This document shows, in pieces, positions 46,056-54,974 of a stretch of 64,000 bases of DNA. Position 1 is the stretch's first letter. Each line of letters opens with the position of its first letter. Both the position numbers and the translations under genes were made by a program. The DNA is from Variovorax sp. OAS795 (lineage in GTDB: Bacteria; Pseudomonadota; Gammaproteobacteria; Burkholderiales; Burkholderiaceae_C), in the NCBI RefSeq assembly GCF_040546685.1, contig NZ_JBEPOH010000001.1:3162001-3226000 (forward strand), in the 5' to 3' direction. The notes under the pieces were generated by a model that searched no databases, had not been told where the DNA came from, and worked only from the letters and a program-made list of their open reading frames with translations.

Positions 46056-47345
46056 ATGTCGCAGAACTGGAAATTCGAAACCCTGTCGGTGCACGCCGGC
46101 TACTCGCCGGAACCGACCACGCGCGCCGTGGCGCCGCCCATCTACCAGACGGTGGCCTATGCGTTCGACAGTGCCCAGCACGGCGCCGACCTGTTCGACC
46201 TGAAGGTGCCGGGCAACATCTACACCCGCATCAACAACCCGACGCAGGACGTGCTCGAGCAGCGCGTGGCCGCGCTCGAAGGCGGCATCGCGGCGCTGGC
46301 GCTGGCCTCGGGCCAGGCCGCGGTGACCTATGCGATCCAGACCATTGCGGAGGCGGGCGACAACATCGTCAGCAGCACCGCGCTCTATGGCGGCACCTAC
46401 AACCTGTTCGCCCACACGCTGCCGCAGTTCGGCATCACGACGCGCTTCGCGGACCACCGGGATCCGAAGAGCTTCGAGAAGCTCTTCGACGAGAAGACCA
46501 AGGCGGTGTTCGTCGAGTCGCTCGGCAACCCCGCCGGCAACGTGACCGACATCGCAGCCATCGCCGAGATCGCGCACCGCCACGGCGTGCCGCTGATCGT
46601 GGACAACACCGTGCCTTCGCCGTACCTGAGCCGGCCGATCGAGCATGGCGCGGACATCGTGGTGCACTCCCTCACCAAGTACCTGGGCGGCCACGGCACG
46701 AGCATCGGCGGCGCCATTGTGGATTCGGGCAAGTTCCCCTGGGCCGAGCACAAGGCGCGTTTCAGGCGCCTGAACGAGCCCGACGTGAGCTACCACGGCG
46801 TGGTCTACACCGAGGCGCTGGGCCCGGCTGCCTACATCGGCCGTGCACGCGTGGTGCCGCTGCGCAACACGGGGGCGGCCATCTCGCCGTTCAACGCCTT
46901 CCTCATCCTGCAGGGCATCGAGACGCTCGCGCTGCGCATGGACCGCATCAGCAGCAATGCGCTCGCGGTCGCGCAGCACCTGAAGACGCACAAGGCCGTG
47001 AACTGGGTCAACTATGCCGCGCTCGAAGACCATCCCGACCATGCACTCGCGAAGAAGTACTTCGGCGGCAAGTCCAGCGGCGTGCTGACCTTCGGCATCG
47101 GCAGCGGCCGCGAGGGCGGGGCGAAGTTCCTCGACGCGCTGAAGCTCTTCACGCGCCTCGTGAACATCGGCGACGTGCGCTCGCTGGCCACCCACCCGGC
47201 CTCGACCACGCACCGGCAGCTCTCGCCGGAAGAGCTGGCACGCGCCGGTGTGACCGAAGACACCGTGCGGCTGTCGGTCGGCATCGAGCACATCGATGAC
47301 CTGATCGCCGACCTCGACGTGGCGCTGGCCGCCGCTGCGGCGTGA
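46056..47345 (+). CDS. metY: O-acetylhomoserine sulfhydrylase
   Basis: A 429-aa PLP enzyme of the Cys/Met metabolism family. The lysine K208 lies in VVHSLTKYLGGHG, and IYTRINNPTQDVLEQRVAAL and ASGQAAVTYAIQTIAEAGDN are family signatures. It makes homocysteine from O-acetylhomoserine and sulfide. It follows ssuB by 34 bp, so sulfide made from sulfonates would be assimilated by this gene. Confidence 0.93.
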   Translation: MSQNWKFETLSVHAGYSPEPTTRAVAPPIYQTVAYAFDSAQHGADLFDLKVPGNIYTRINNPTQDVLEQRVAALEGGIAALALASGQAAVTYAIQTIAEAGDNIVSSTALYGGTYNLFAHTLPQFGITTRFADHRDPKSFEKLFDEKTKAVFVESLGNPAGNVTDIAAIAEIAHRHGVPLIVDNTVPSPYLSRPIEHGADIVVHSLTKYLGGHGTSIGGAIVDSGKFPWAEHKARFRRLNEPDVSYHGVVYTEALGPAAYIGRARVVPLRNTGAAISPFNAFLILQGIETLALRMDRISSNALAVAQHLKTHKAVNWVNYAALEDHPDHALAKKYFGGKSSGVLTFGIGSGREGGAKFLDALKLFTRLVNIGDVRSLATHPASTTHRQLSPEELARAGVTEDTVRLSVGIEHIDDLIADLDVALAAAAA

Positions 47346-47406
47346 TCCGGACCGCTTCCATTTCATTCATTTCCATCCGAACCTGCAACCCGAAAGAGAA
47401 AACCTC

Positions 47407-47622
47407 ATGTCCATCCAAGCCATCAACGTGCGCAACCAGTTCAAGGGCAAGGTCCGCGAAATCATCCGCGGCGACGTCGTCTCCGAAGTCGACGTCGAAA
47501 CCGCCTGGGGCATCGTGACCTCGGTCATCACCACGCGCTCGGTCGACGAGCTGCAGCTCAAGGTCGGCTCCGACGTGGTGGCGCTCGTCAAGTCGACGGA
47601 GGTTTCGATCGCGAAGCTCTGA
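47407..47622 (+). CDS. Molybdenum-binding (Mop/TOBE) protein
   Basis: A 71-aa single Mop domain (INVRNQFKGKVREIIRGDVV, VTSVITTRSVDELQLKVGSDVVALVKSTEV). Such molbindins store or buffer molybdate. It is last before a strong terminator at 47645 and 61 bp after metY, so it may belong to the same transcript. Why a molybdate protein sits at the end of a sulfur operon is not obvious; sulfate and molybdate are similar oxyanions. Confidence 0.9.
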   Translation: MSIQAINVRNQFKGKVREIIRGDVVSEVDVETAWGIVTSVITTRSVDELQLKVGSDVVALVKSTEVSIAKL

Positions 47623-47644
47623 CGGACCCTCGGGCCCGCGACCA

Positions 47645-47676
47645 CCCGGCGCCGTTTGTGGCGCCGGGTTTTTTTT
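47645..47676 (+). terminator. Rho-independent terminator after mop
   Basis: A 9-bp GC stem (CCCGGCGCC with GGCGCCGGG, loop GTTTGT) followed by eight T. It ends the plus-strand run from sbp at 39163. Confidence 0.92.
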
Positions 47677-47827
47677 GCCTGCGCCTTTGTTCGTGGGAAC
47701 TTTGACCGGGATTTCAAGAGAAATCATGAGCTGACCTGACCAGTTAACTATTGACATCAGGTGATAACTGAATTAACCCGGCCAGCCGGCCAGAATCTCT
47801 CCCAGTACTATTTAGGGTGGATTCGGA

Positions 47828-48166
47828 GTGGCAAAAAAGACATCGACCAAGCAATCGCACAAGGAGCACAGTGAAACCTGCGAGCGGCCGAAAGGCTCGA
47901 AGTACGGAGAGGGATCGAAACTCGCCTTGGTGGCTTCCCACGGCGCTATTGCGGTGCTGATGCTCGTTCCTTTGATTGCCCTAGCAATACTTGGCATCGT
48001 TCATTTCAATGATCTTCGCAACTGGCGATGGGGATCGCCCGAGCGATGGTTGGGAGCAGCGTCATTAATTTTCGTGGTTGCATCGCATGTGCTTATGTTG
48101 GTTCTTGTATGCAGAGAGCCGAAGGGCGAGCAGCAATCGACAGACCAACCCGATGAGTTTGACTAG
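47828..48166 (+). CDS. Small hypothetical membrane protein, low GC
   Basis: A 112-aa protein with a charged, Lys-rich N-terminus (MAKKTSTKQSHKEH) and two membrane helices (about 35-58 and 74-94). It starts with GTG; AGGGTGG lies upstream. Base composition is clearly lower in GC than the flanking genes, which suggests acquired or orphan DNA. I do not recognise it. Confidence 0.5.
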   Translation: MAKKTSTKQSHKEHSETCERPKGSKYGEGSKLALVASHGAIAVLMLVPLIALAILGIVHFNDLRNWRWGSPERWLGAASLIFVVASHVLMLVLVCREPKGEQQSTDQPDEFD

Positions 48167-48346
48167 CGGCTGTGGCGCACAAATCTCCGAATCTCAGGCG
48201 AGGGCAGTACTTCAATCGTCCAAGATGCCGGCGCAGTCGATCCCCATCCTCGGACGCAGAACGTCAAAGCTGTCAGGATTCAACTAATAGGTGATCTGAC
48301 ATTTAAGTCTGCTCTAAAGTATTGGCTACAACGCCCGGAGAAAACC

Positions 48347-49261
48347 ATGGTCAATTTCGAAGTCAGCACGATCGTGCGCGCGCTGCACGACGCGCGCGAC
48401 GAGTGGCGCGATTCCCAGGGCCGCTCGCGCGAGCCCGGCGCGCGCGAATTCCCGTCCCGCGACGCGCTTGCCCAGATCGTGGAACTGCTCAAGGGCGCGC
48501 TGTTCCCGATGCGGCTCGGTCCCCCCGAGCTGCGCCACGAGAGCGAGGACTTCTACGTCGGCCACACGCTGAACACCGCCTTGCAGTCGCTGCTGGTGCA
48601 GGCTCGGCTCGAATTGAACTTCAATGCGCGCCGCCAGCCGCGCTCGGCCAGCGAGATCGACGAGACGGCGACGGAAGCGGTGCGCCAGTTCGCGGGCACG
48701 CTGCCGGAACTGCGCCGCCTGCTCGACAGCGACGTGCTCGCGGCCTACCAGGGCGACCCGGCCGCCCGCAGCGTCGACGAGGTGCTGCTGTGCTACCCCG
48801 GCGTGCTCGCGATGATCAACCACCGGTTTGCGCACCGGCTCTACCAGCTCGACCTGCCGCTGCTGGCGCGCATCGTGGCCGAGCTGGCGCACGCGCAGAC
48901 GGGGATCGACATCCACCCCGGCGCGCAGATCGGCGCCGGCTTCTTCATGGACCACGGCACGGGCGTCGTGATCGGCGAGACGGCGGTCATCGGCAAGCGC
49001 GTGCGCCTGTACCAGGCCGTGACGCTGGGCGCCAAGCGCTTTCCGACGGATGCCGAAGGCAACCTGCAGAAGGGCCTGCCGCGCCATCCCGTGGTGGAGG
49101 ACGACGTGGTGATCTACGCCGGCGCAACCATCCTGGGCCGCGTGACACTGGGCAAGGGCGCCGTGATCGGCGGCAACGTGTGGATCACCGAGGACGTGAA
49201 GCCGGGCGCCAGCGTGACGCAGGCCAGCCTCCAGAACGCACCCCGGGCCAATGGGCCGTAG
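48347..49261 (+). CDS. cysE: Serine O-acetyltransferase, EpsC type
   Basis: A 304-aa acetyltransferase for O-acetylserine, the cysteine precursor. The hexapeptide-repeat beta-helix has IDIHPGAQIGAGFFMDHGTG, VVIGETAVIGKRVRLYQAVT and IGGNVWITEDVKPGASVTQ. The N-terminal helical half is longer than in E. coli CysE, as in the EpsC group. CCGGAG precedes the ATG. It stands alone, with the halogenase-like gene next on the same strand. Confidence 0.93.
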   Translation: MVNFEVSTIVRALHDARDEWRDSQGRSREPGAREFPSRDALAQIVELLKGALFPMRLGPPELRHESEDFYVGHTLNTALQSLLVQARLELNFNARRQPRSASEIDETATEAVRQFAGTLPELRRLLDSDVLAAYQGDPAARSVDEVLLCYPGVLAMINHRFAHRLYQLDLPLLARIVAELAHAQTGIDIHPGAQIGAGFFMDHGTGVVIGETAVIGKRVRLYQAVTLGAKRFPTDAEGNLQKGLPRHPVVEDDVVIYAGATILGRVTLGKGAVIGGNVWITEDVKPGASVTQASLQNAPRANGP

Positions 49262-49341
49262 GGGGCCGGCGGGGCGCCGGAATCCGGTCGGTTCCGTCCG
49301 CGCTATGCTTCGCCGGTCTCAACACTGTCGCTTGCACCCGC

Positions 49342-50709
49342 ATGTCCTTGCCTCAAGCCGTTTCCTCCGCCCCCTCGATGCCTCCTGCCACGGAGGAGTC
49401 CTGCGATGTGCTCGTGATCGGCGGCGGGCCCGCGGGTTCCACGATCTCGGCGCTGCTCGCGCAGCAGGGCCGCCAAGTGGTGCTGCTCGAAAAGGCGCAT
49501 CACCCGCGCTTTCACATCGGCGAATCGCTGTTGCCGGCGAACGTGGAGCTTTTCGAAAAGCTCGGCGTACGCGACCAGGTCGAGAAGATCGGCATGCCCA
49601 AGTTCGGCATCGAGTTCGTCTCACCGGAACATGAGCACCGCAGCTACGTGGATTTCTCCGAGGGCTGGGACAAGGCGCTCGACTCCGCCTGGCAGGTGCG
49701 CCGCTCGGACCTCGACGAGCTGCTGTTCCGCAATGCCGCCACGCGCGGCGCGCAGACCATCGAAGGCTGCAAGGTGCGCGATGTGGCCTTCGATGCCGAC
49801 GGCGCGACGGTGCAGGCCGAGATGGACGACGGTGCCAGGCGCAGCTGGCGCGCCCGCTTCGTGGTGGACGCCACGGGCCGCGACACTCTGCTGGCCAACA
49901 AATTCCGCTGCAAGGAAAAGAATCCGGACCACAACAGCACGGCGCTGTTCGGCCACTTCACCAACGCCGAACGGCTCGAAGGCAAGAAGGAAGGCAACAT
50001 CAGCATCTGCTGGTTCCCGCATGGCTGGTTCTGGTTCATTCCGCTGGCCGATGGCACCACGAGCGTGGGTGCGGTCTGCTGGCCCTACTACCTGAAGACG
50101 CGCGACAAGCCGCTGAAGGACTTCTTCTACGACACCATCGGCCTGTGCCCGGTGCTGGTGGAGCGGCTCAGGAACGCCACGCTGGTGGATGACGCCGTGC
50201 ATGCCACGGGCAATTTCTCGTACTCGAGCACCCATGCCACGGGCGACCGCTACCTGATGCTGGGCGATGCCTTCACCTTCATCGACCCGATGTTCTCGTC
50301 GGGCGTGTACCTTGCCATGCACAGCGCCTTCGACGGTGCCCAACTGGTGGCCACGGCCCTCGACAAGCCGGCCGAGCTGGCACCCGCGCGAAAGGACTTC
50401 GAGGCCATGATGCGCAAGGGACCGCGAGAGTATTCGTGGTTCATCTACCGCGTGACCAACCCGACGATCCGCGACATGTTCATGCACCCGGGCAATCCGT
50501 TCCGCGTGAAGGAGGGATTGATGTCGCTGCTGGCCGGCGACATCTACCGCGGCACGCCGATGTGGCGCGCGCTGGGCATGTTCAAGTTCCTCTACTACTT
50601 CATCTCGATCACCCACATGCGCCGCACGTGGGAGGGCTGGAAGCGGCACCGCTTCAACGTCCGCGACATGGGCGCATTGAAGGGCGAGACGATCCTCAAG
50701 TCGGACTAG
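49342..50709 (+). CDS. Flavin-dependent halogenase-like oxidoreductase
   Basis: A 455-aa FAD enzyme. The FAD site VLVIGGGPAGSTISALLAQQ begins near residue 24 and FHIGESLLPANVELFEKLGV follows. HGWFWFIPLADGTTSVGAV carries W229-x-W231-x-I-P234, the WxWxIP motif typical of flavin halogenases, and K87 in GMPKFGIEFV sits where the catalytic lysine is found in the CmlS/PltA-type group. VDATGRDTLLANKF and LMLGDAFTFIDPMFSSGVYLA are the later FAD parts. Whether it halogenates or is a related geranylgeranyl-reductase-like oxidoreductase cannot be told from sequence. Confidence 0.75.
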   Translation: MSLPQAVSSAPSMPPATEESCDVLVIGGGPAGSTISALLAQQGRQVVLLEKAHHPRFHIGESLLPANVELFEKLGVRDQVEKIGMPKFGIEFVSPEHEHRSYVDFSEGWDKALDSAWQVRRSDLDELLFRNAATRGAQTIEGCKVRDVAFDADGATVQAEMDDGARRSWRARFVVDATGRDTLLANKFRCKEKNPDHNSTALFGHFTNAERLEGKKEGNISICWFPHGWFWFIPLADGTTSVGAVCWPYYLKTRDKPLKDFFYDTIGLCPVLVERLRNATLVDDAVHATGNFSYSSTHATGDRYLMLGDAFTFIDPMFSSGVYLAMHSAFDGAQLVATALDKPAELAPARKDFEAMMRKGPREYSWFIYRVTNPTIRDMFMHPGNPFRVKEGLMSLLAGDIYRGTPMWRALGMFKFLYYFISITHMRRTWEGWKRHRFNVRDMGALKGETILKSD

Positions 50710-50722
50710 ACGGGGTGCGGGC

Positions 50723-51400
50723 CTAGGTGGCCCACGCCGTGCGCGAGGCGCGCAACGTGGCCACCGCGTGCGCCACGCCGGGCCCGGGGCTGCCGAGCAC
50801 CTCGACGCCGATGTCCGCCAGGTCCGCCGCCACGGCCGCCATCGAGGCCTGTGCCAGCACCACGACATCGGCCGCAACGGCCGCGGCGCGAATTTCCCTG
50901 GCCAGCACCGCGATGTAGCGGGTGAGGTCCCCGGCCTCGAAATGGGCCCAGGCCTCTTCGACCAGCAGGACGCTCGGCTTCACGCCCACCCCGGCCCGCG
51001 CCGCGGCCGAAAGAATCAGCGCGGTCGTCGGCTCCAGCGTGCTTTCGAGCGCCGCGGCCACCAGCACGCGCGGGCCGCATCGCACCGCGCGGTCGGCCAT
51101 CGCCCGGTCGATGCGCTGGGCCGCGAATGCGCCGCCCGTGGCGGTCTGTTCGGCCAGGCCGCCGATGGTGGAGCAGGTGCAGGCGACCACGGCGGCGCCG
51201 CCGGACGCGGCGTCGCGCATGGCCTCGTGCACGCGTGCAGCGAGCATCGGGTTGTCAGTGCCCGTGGTGCGCGCTTCGTGCAGCAGTTCCTCCCTCACCA
51301 GGTGGCGCACCTCGAGGTCCGGTGCAATCTCGCGCGTCAGGCGCTCGAAGGTCTGCACATGGACCTGCGCCGTATGGAGGAATGCAATGGTGTCGGCCAT
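50723..51400 (-). CDS. Aspartate/glutamate racemase-superfamily protein
   Basis: A 225-aa cytosolic protein. C74 and C76 lie in VVACTCSTIGG, the usual place of the first catalytic cysteine. The later position that usually holds a second cysteine reads VVVLAQASMAAVA, so a standard two-base racemase mechanism is doubtful. It shares a strand with the panE-like gene, 12 bp apart, suggesting co-transcription. Substrate unknown. Confidence 0.75.
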   Translation of the reverse strand: MADTIAFLHTAQVHVQTFERLTREIAPDLEVRHLVREELLHEARTTGTDNPMLAARVHEAMRDAASGGAAVVACTCSTIGGLAEQTATGGAFAAQRIDRAMADRAVRCGPRVLVAAALESTLEPTTALILSAAARAGVGVKPSVLLVEEAWAHFEAGDLTRYIAVLAREIRAAAVAADVVVLAQASMAAVAADLADIGVEVLGSPGPGVAHAVATLRASRTAWAT

Positions 51401-51412
51401 GGGGAAGAAAAC

Positions 51413-52345
51413 TCAGGCAGCCTCGCGGGCGCGCTTCGCCTCGTAGGCCTTCAGGTGGACATAGGCGGTGCGCAGCACCGAAGGCACGGTCGATCCGGTG
51501 CGCCCGGCGCGGCGGAGCAGGTCGCCGATGATGTGGTCGGCTTCGACGGGCGTGCCGCGCACGATGTCCTTGTACATGGAGGCCGTCATCGGCGATGCCG
51601 CTGCGGTCATCATCTTGCGGCCACGCTCGATGGCCGCGGGACGCGGCGCGAAACCGTTGTGCGCGGCGATGGCGCAGCATTCGTCGAAGATCGAGAGCGC
51701 CACGTCCTGGCCCCCGGCCGCCACGATGTCGCCGATGGACGCGCGCATGAGACTCGTGAGGCCGGCGGCCGAGGCGATGAAGACCCACTTCTCCCACATG
51801 TCCTGCGAGATGGTGTCGCTGGCCACCGCATCGAACTTCGCCCCCGCGAACTGCGCCTGGATGGCGTCGACCCGCGCCGACCGGCCGCCCGCTCGCTCGC
51901 CGTAAGCCAGGCCGTGCAGGTCGTTGAGGTGCAGCACGCGGCCATCGTCGTCCAGCGTGGCGGAGATCATGCAAAGGCCGCCCAGCACGCGCTCGCTGCC
52001 GAAGCGCTCGGCCAGCCGGTCGATGTGCTGCAGGCCGTTGAGCAGGGGCAGGATGACCGTCTGCGGCCCGACGGCGGGCGCGAAAGAATCCATGGTCGAC
52101 GCGAGGTCGTAGGCTTTGCTTCCCACCACGATCACGTCGAACGGCGCCCGGATGTCCTCGGCCATCAGGTGGGGCGGCGAGGGCAGTTGCAGGTTGCCGA
52201 ACGGGCTCTGGACCACCAGCCCGGTCTTCGCGATCTGTGCCGCGCGCCGTGCGCGCAGCAGAAAAGTCACGTCGCGTCCCGCCTCCAGCAGCCGGCCGCC
52301 GAAATACCCACCGAGTGCACCGGCACCCACCACCAGAAATCGCAT
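51413..52345 (-). CDS. 2-dehydropantoate 2-reductase family protein
   Basis: A 310-aa PanE/ApbA-family oxidoreductase. NADP motif VVGAGALGGYFGGRLLEAG starts at residue 5, with IVVGSKAYDL (K77) and ISQDMWEKWVFIASAAGLT. The family reduces ketopantoate in CoA synthesis, but many paralogues act on other 2-keto acids. It is paired with a racemase-like gene, not with panB, so the substrate is open. ATG at 52345 opens directly onto the NADP motif. Confidence 0.88.
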   Translation of the reverse strand: MRFLVVGAGALGGYFGGRLLEAGRDVTFLLRARRAAQIAKTGLVVQSPFGNLQLPSPPHLMAEDIRAPFDVIVVGSKAYDLASTMDSFAPAVGPQTVILPLLNGLQHIDRLAERFGSERVLGGLCMISATLDDDGRVLHLNDLHGLAYGERAGGRSARVDAIQAQFAGAKFDAVASDTISQDMWEKWVFIASAAGLTSLMRASIGDIVAAGGQDVALSIFDECCAIAAHNGFAPRPAAIERGRKMMTAAASPMTASMYKDIVRGTPVEADHIIGDLLRRAGRTGSTVPSVLRTAYVHLKAYEAKRAREAA

Positions 52346-52525
52346 TGATTCGCTCCAGAGTCGAAAGGACCCGGTCGATGATGCACGCGATTGCGCGAAC
52401 CTGCTTCGCATGCGCGGGAAAGCCAAAGCCGAACGGAAGAGCTTTCCTGGAAAAGGTCATGGCCCCTTCGCATAATTGTTTTTCCCCATCCATTCCCTTC
52501 CTTCTTCATTCAAGGAGCTTCATTC

Positions 52526-53083
52526 ATGAGCCAGACCCGAATTGCCGTGATCGTCGGCAGCCTTCGCAAGGATTCGTACAACCAGAAGCTGGCCCTCGCG
52601 CTGGCACACCTTGCGCCTTCGGACTTCACGTTCGAGCATTTGCCCATCGACGATCTGCCGCTGTACAACCAGGACGACGACGGCAACCAGGCCCCATCGG
52701 TGAAGCGGCTCAAGACGGAAATCGCGGCGGCCCAGGGCCTGCTGTTCGTGACGCCCGAATACAACCGGTCGTTCCCGGGCCTGCTGAAGAACGCGATCGA
52801 CCACGCCTCGCGCCCGTATGGACAGAGTGCCTGGGCGGACAAGCCGGCCGCGGTCGTGGGCATCTCGGTGGGCGCCACCGGTACCGCGCTGGCGCAGCAG
52901 CACCTGCGCAACGTGCTCGCCTACCTCGACGTCCCGACGATGGGTGCGCCCGAGATATTCCTGCAGTTCAAGGACGGTCTGTTCGACGACCGCGGCCACA
53001 TCGGCAACGAGGGCACGAAGAAATTCCTGCAGGGCTGGATGGACAAGTACGTGGCCTGGATCAAGCGCCACTCGGCGGCCTGA
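52526..53083 (+). CDS. NADPH-dependent FMN reductase
   Basis: A 185-aa flavodoxin-fold reductase of the ChrR/YieF group. Motifs: AVIVGSLRKDSYNQKLALAL, LLFVTPEYNRSFPGLLKNAI and AVVGISVGATGTALAQQHLR. AAGGAG precedes the ATG by 8 nt. Such enzymes reduce quinones, chromate or azo compounds using NAD(P)H. A bidirectional terminator separates it from the convergent azoR. Confidence 0.93.
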   Translation: MSQTRIAVIVGSLRKDSYNQKLALALAHLAPSDFTFEHLPIDDLPLYNQDDDGNQAPSVKRLKTEIAAAQGLLFVTPEYNRSFPGLLKNAIDHASRPYGQSAWADKPAAVVGISVGATGTALAQQHLRNVLAYLDVPTMGAPEIFLQFKDGLFDDRGHIGNEGTKKFLQGWMDKYVAWIKRHSAA

Positions 53084-53108
53084 CACCGCCACTTGGCCAC
53101 CGACGTGA

Positions 53109-53132
53109 AAAAGCCGCCCGGAGGCGGCTTTT
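53109..53132. terminator. Bidirectional terminator
   Basis: A 10-bp perfect stem, AAAAGCCGCC with GGCGGCTTTT, and a CGGA loop. T-rich sequence follows on the plus strand and A-rich sequence precedes it, so it can end both the FMN reductase and the azoR transcripts. Confidence 0.88.
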
Positions 53133-53153
53133 CTTCTCGTGGCGGACGCTGCT

Positions 53154-53801
53154 TCAGGCGGCCTGGGCCAGGTTCTTCTGGTTGGCGGCTTCAGCCGTTG
53201 CCACCAGGATCTCGGCCCTTGCGGCGGCCAGCGCGGCGGCCTTGGGTGCGTCACCCATGGCGAGGCCTTCGGCGCGCACGAACCGCACATCGGTGATGCC
53301 GAAGAAACCGAACACCACCTTCAGGTAGCTCTCCTGGTGTTCCGCGGCCTGGCCGCCTTCGGTGGTCGAGTAGATGCCGCCGCGGGTCGACGCCACGATC
53401 ACCGTCTTGCCGCCGGCCAGGCCGACGGGGCCCTTCTCGGTGTACTTGAAGGTGCGTCCGACTTGCGCCAGCCGGTCGATCCAGGCCTTGAGCTGGGTCG
53501 GCACCGAGAAGTTGTAGAGCGGCGCACCCACGACGATCACGTCCGAGGCGAGGAACTGGCTCACGAGCTTTTCAGACAGCGCGTTTTCGCGCTGCTGGGC
53601 TTCGGTCGGCTCGGCTTGCAGGCCGGTCTTGATGGCGAGGGCGTCGGGGCCGAAGTGCGACGGTGCGTCGGTCGCAAGGTCGAGGTACTCGACAGCGGTG
53701 TCGGGATGCGCGGATTTCCAGGCCGACACGATCTCGGCCGTCAAAAGGCGCGAGCTCGAATGGGCGCTCAGGATGCTGGAGTCGATATGGAGCAGCTTCA
53801 T
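53154..53801 (-). CDS. azoR: FMN-dependent NADH-azoreductase
   Basis: A 215-aa flavodoxin-fold enzyme, with [20 protein letters not shown] at the start, [20 protein letters not shown] and [15 protein letters not shown]. It reduces quinones and azo dyes with NADH. Divergent from a LysR regulator; the 131-bp gap carries a symmetric candidate operator. Confidence 0.95.
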   Translation of the reverse strand: MKLLHIDSSILSAHSSSRLLTAEIVSAWKSAHPDTAVEYLDLATDAPSHFGPDALAIKTGLQAEPTEAQQRENALSEKLVSQFLASDVIVVGAPLYNFSVPTQLKAWIDRLAQVGRTFKYTEKGPVGLAGGKTVIVASTRGGIYSTTEGGQAAEHQESYLKVVFGFFGITDVRFVRAEGLAMGDAPKAAALAAARAEILVATAEAANQKNLAQAA

Positions 53802-53873
53802 GGTCAGTCACTTTCGTTGGGGTGAGTCGGCGCTGAAGTGGGCCGGCGATGGATGAATTCTATTTTTGGTGCG

Positions 53874-53902
53874 AGTGATTGATAAGTAGGCAAAAAATCA
53901 CT
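53874..53902. promoter_or_regulatory. Candidate LysR site in azoR-lysR gap
   Basis: AGTGATT at 53874-53880 and its complement AATCACT at 53896-53902 are spaced by 15 bp in the gap between divergent azoR and lysR-type genes. The layout fits a LysR regulatory site. Confidence 0.5.
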
Positions 53903-53932
53903 TCATCGTTCCATTTGCAGGACAATGGGGCC

Positions 53933-54847
53933 ATGCAAGACCTCAACGACATGGTTTTCTTCGCCGAAGTGGCAGAGCGCGGCGGCTTTGCGGCGGCCAG
54001 CCGCGCCCTGGGCATTCCCAAGTCACGCCTCTCGCGGCGCGTGGCGGAGCTCGAGGAACGGCTCGGCGTACAGCTGATGCAGCGCAGCACACGGCGCCTG
54101 TCGCTCACGCCGGCCGGGGAGATCTACCTGCGGCATTCCGCCGCCATGCGCGATGCGGCCCAGGCGGCGGCCGAAGCGGTGGCGCAGGTGCAGACCGAGC
54201 CGAGCGGCACGGTGCGCGTGAGCTGCCCGATCACCATCGTGCACAGCGGACTGGGCCAATTGCTGCCCCGGTTCATGGCCCTCTATCCGGCCGTGCGGGT
54301 CGACCTGCGGGTGATGAACAGGCCGGTCGACCTGATCGAGGAGGGCATCGACATCGCCCTGCGCGTGCGGCCGGCCATCGAGGACAGCACGACGCTGGTC
54401 GCCAAGGTCCTGGGAACGAGCCGCGGCTTCCTCGTGGCGAAGCCGGAACTTTTGAAGCGCCTCGGCCCTGTGCACACGCCGGCCGACCTCGTGCGCTTGC
54501 CCACGACCGCCATGTCGGCCAACAACGAGGGGCGCAGCGAATGGCGCCTCGAGGGCCCCCATAGCGAGGTCCACGTGCACACGCACAGCCCGCGCTACGT
54601 GGCCGACGATCTTGCGACACTGCAGCTGGCCGCCATCGAAGGCGTGGGCGCCACCTTGCTGCCGGGCTACATGTGCCGCGACGAGGTGGAAGCGGGCCGG
54701 CTCGCGAGAGTGCTGCCCGAATGGGGGCCGGCGCCGGTCATCGCGCATCTGGTCTTTCCGGCCCGGAGAGCGCTGGTGCCGGCGGTGCGCCGCTTGATCG
54801 ATTTCCTGGCCGAGCACCTCCATGGGAGCGAGACGGGCATGTACTAG
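53933..54847 (+). CDS. LysR-family regulator
   Basis: A 304-aa LysR protein of the CrgA/AaeR-like group. N-terminal winged helix (LNDMVFFAEVAERGGFAAAS, LGIPKSRLSRRVAELEERLG) and LysR substrate domain from about 90. Divergent from azoR and next to a peroxiredoxin gene. It probably controls azoR, and perhaps the peroxiredoxin, in answer to quinone or electrophile stress; that is inference. Confidence 0.92.
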   Translation: MQDLNDMVFFAEVAERGGFAAASRALGIPKSRLSRRVAELEERLGVQLMQRSTRRLSLTPAGEIYLRHSAAMRDAAQAAAEAVAQVQTEPSGTVRVSCPITIVHSGLGQLLPRFMALYPAVRVDLRVMNRPVDLIEEGIDIALRVRPAIEDSTTLVAKVLGTSRGFLVAKPELLKRLGPVHTPADLVRLPTTAMSANNEGRSEWRLEGPHSEVHVHTHSPRYVADDLATLQLAAIEGVGATLLPGYMCRDEVEAGRLARVLPEWGPAPVIAHLVFPARRALVPAVRRLIDFLAEHLHGSETGMY

Positions 54848-54887
54848 CGCCTGCGCCACGCCGGTTTCATTGCTCCTTATGCGAAAA

Positions 54888-54923
54888 ATGCCATAACCAA
54901 ACAAGTAGATATTCGTTTGGCAT
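54888..54923. promoter_or_regulatory. Inverted repeats upstream of the peroxiredoxin gene
   Basis: CCAAAC at 54897-54902 pairs with GTTTGG at 54915-54920. ATGCCA at 54888 and TGGCAT at 54918 pair in an overlapping way. Lies about 52 bp before the peroxiredoxin ATG, so it may contain a promoter operator. No known consensus (OxyR, OhrR) was matched. Confidence 0.4.
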
Positions 54924-54974
54924 TGAAGCAGTGCTTCGCACAATCCGAGGTCCCATCCCATTCAAGGAGCGACC

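Noticed and set aside
48078..48287. A 69-codon plus-strand frame after the low-GC membrane gene
   Set aside because: It overlaps that gene in another frame, has no ribosome site and no recognisable features.
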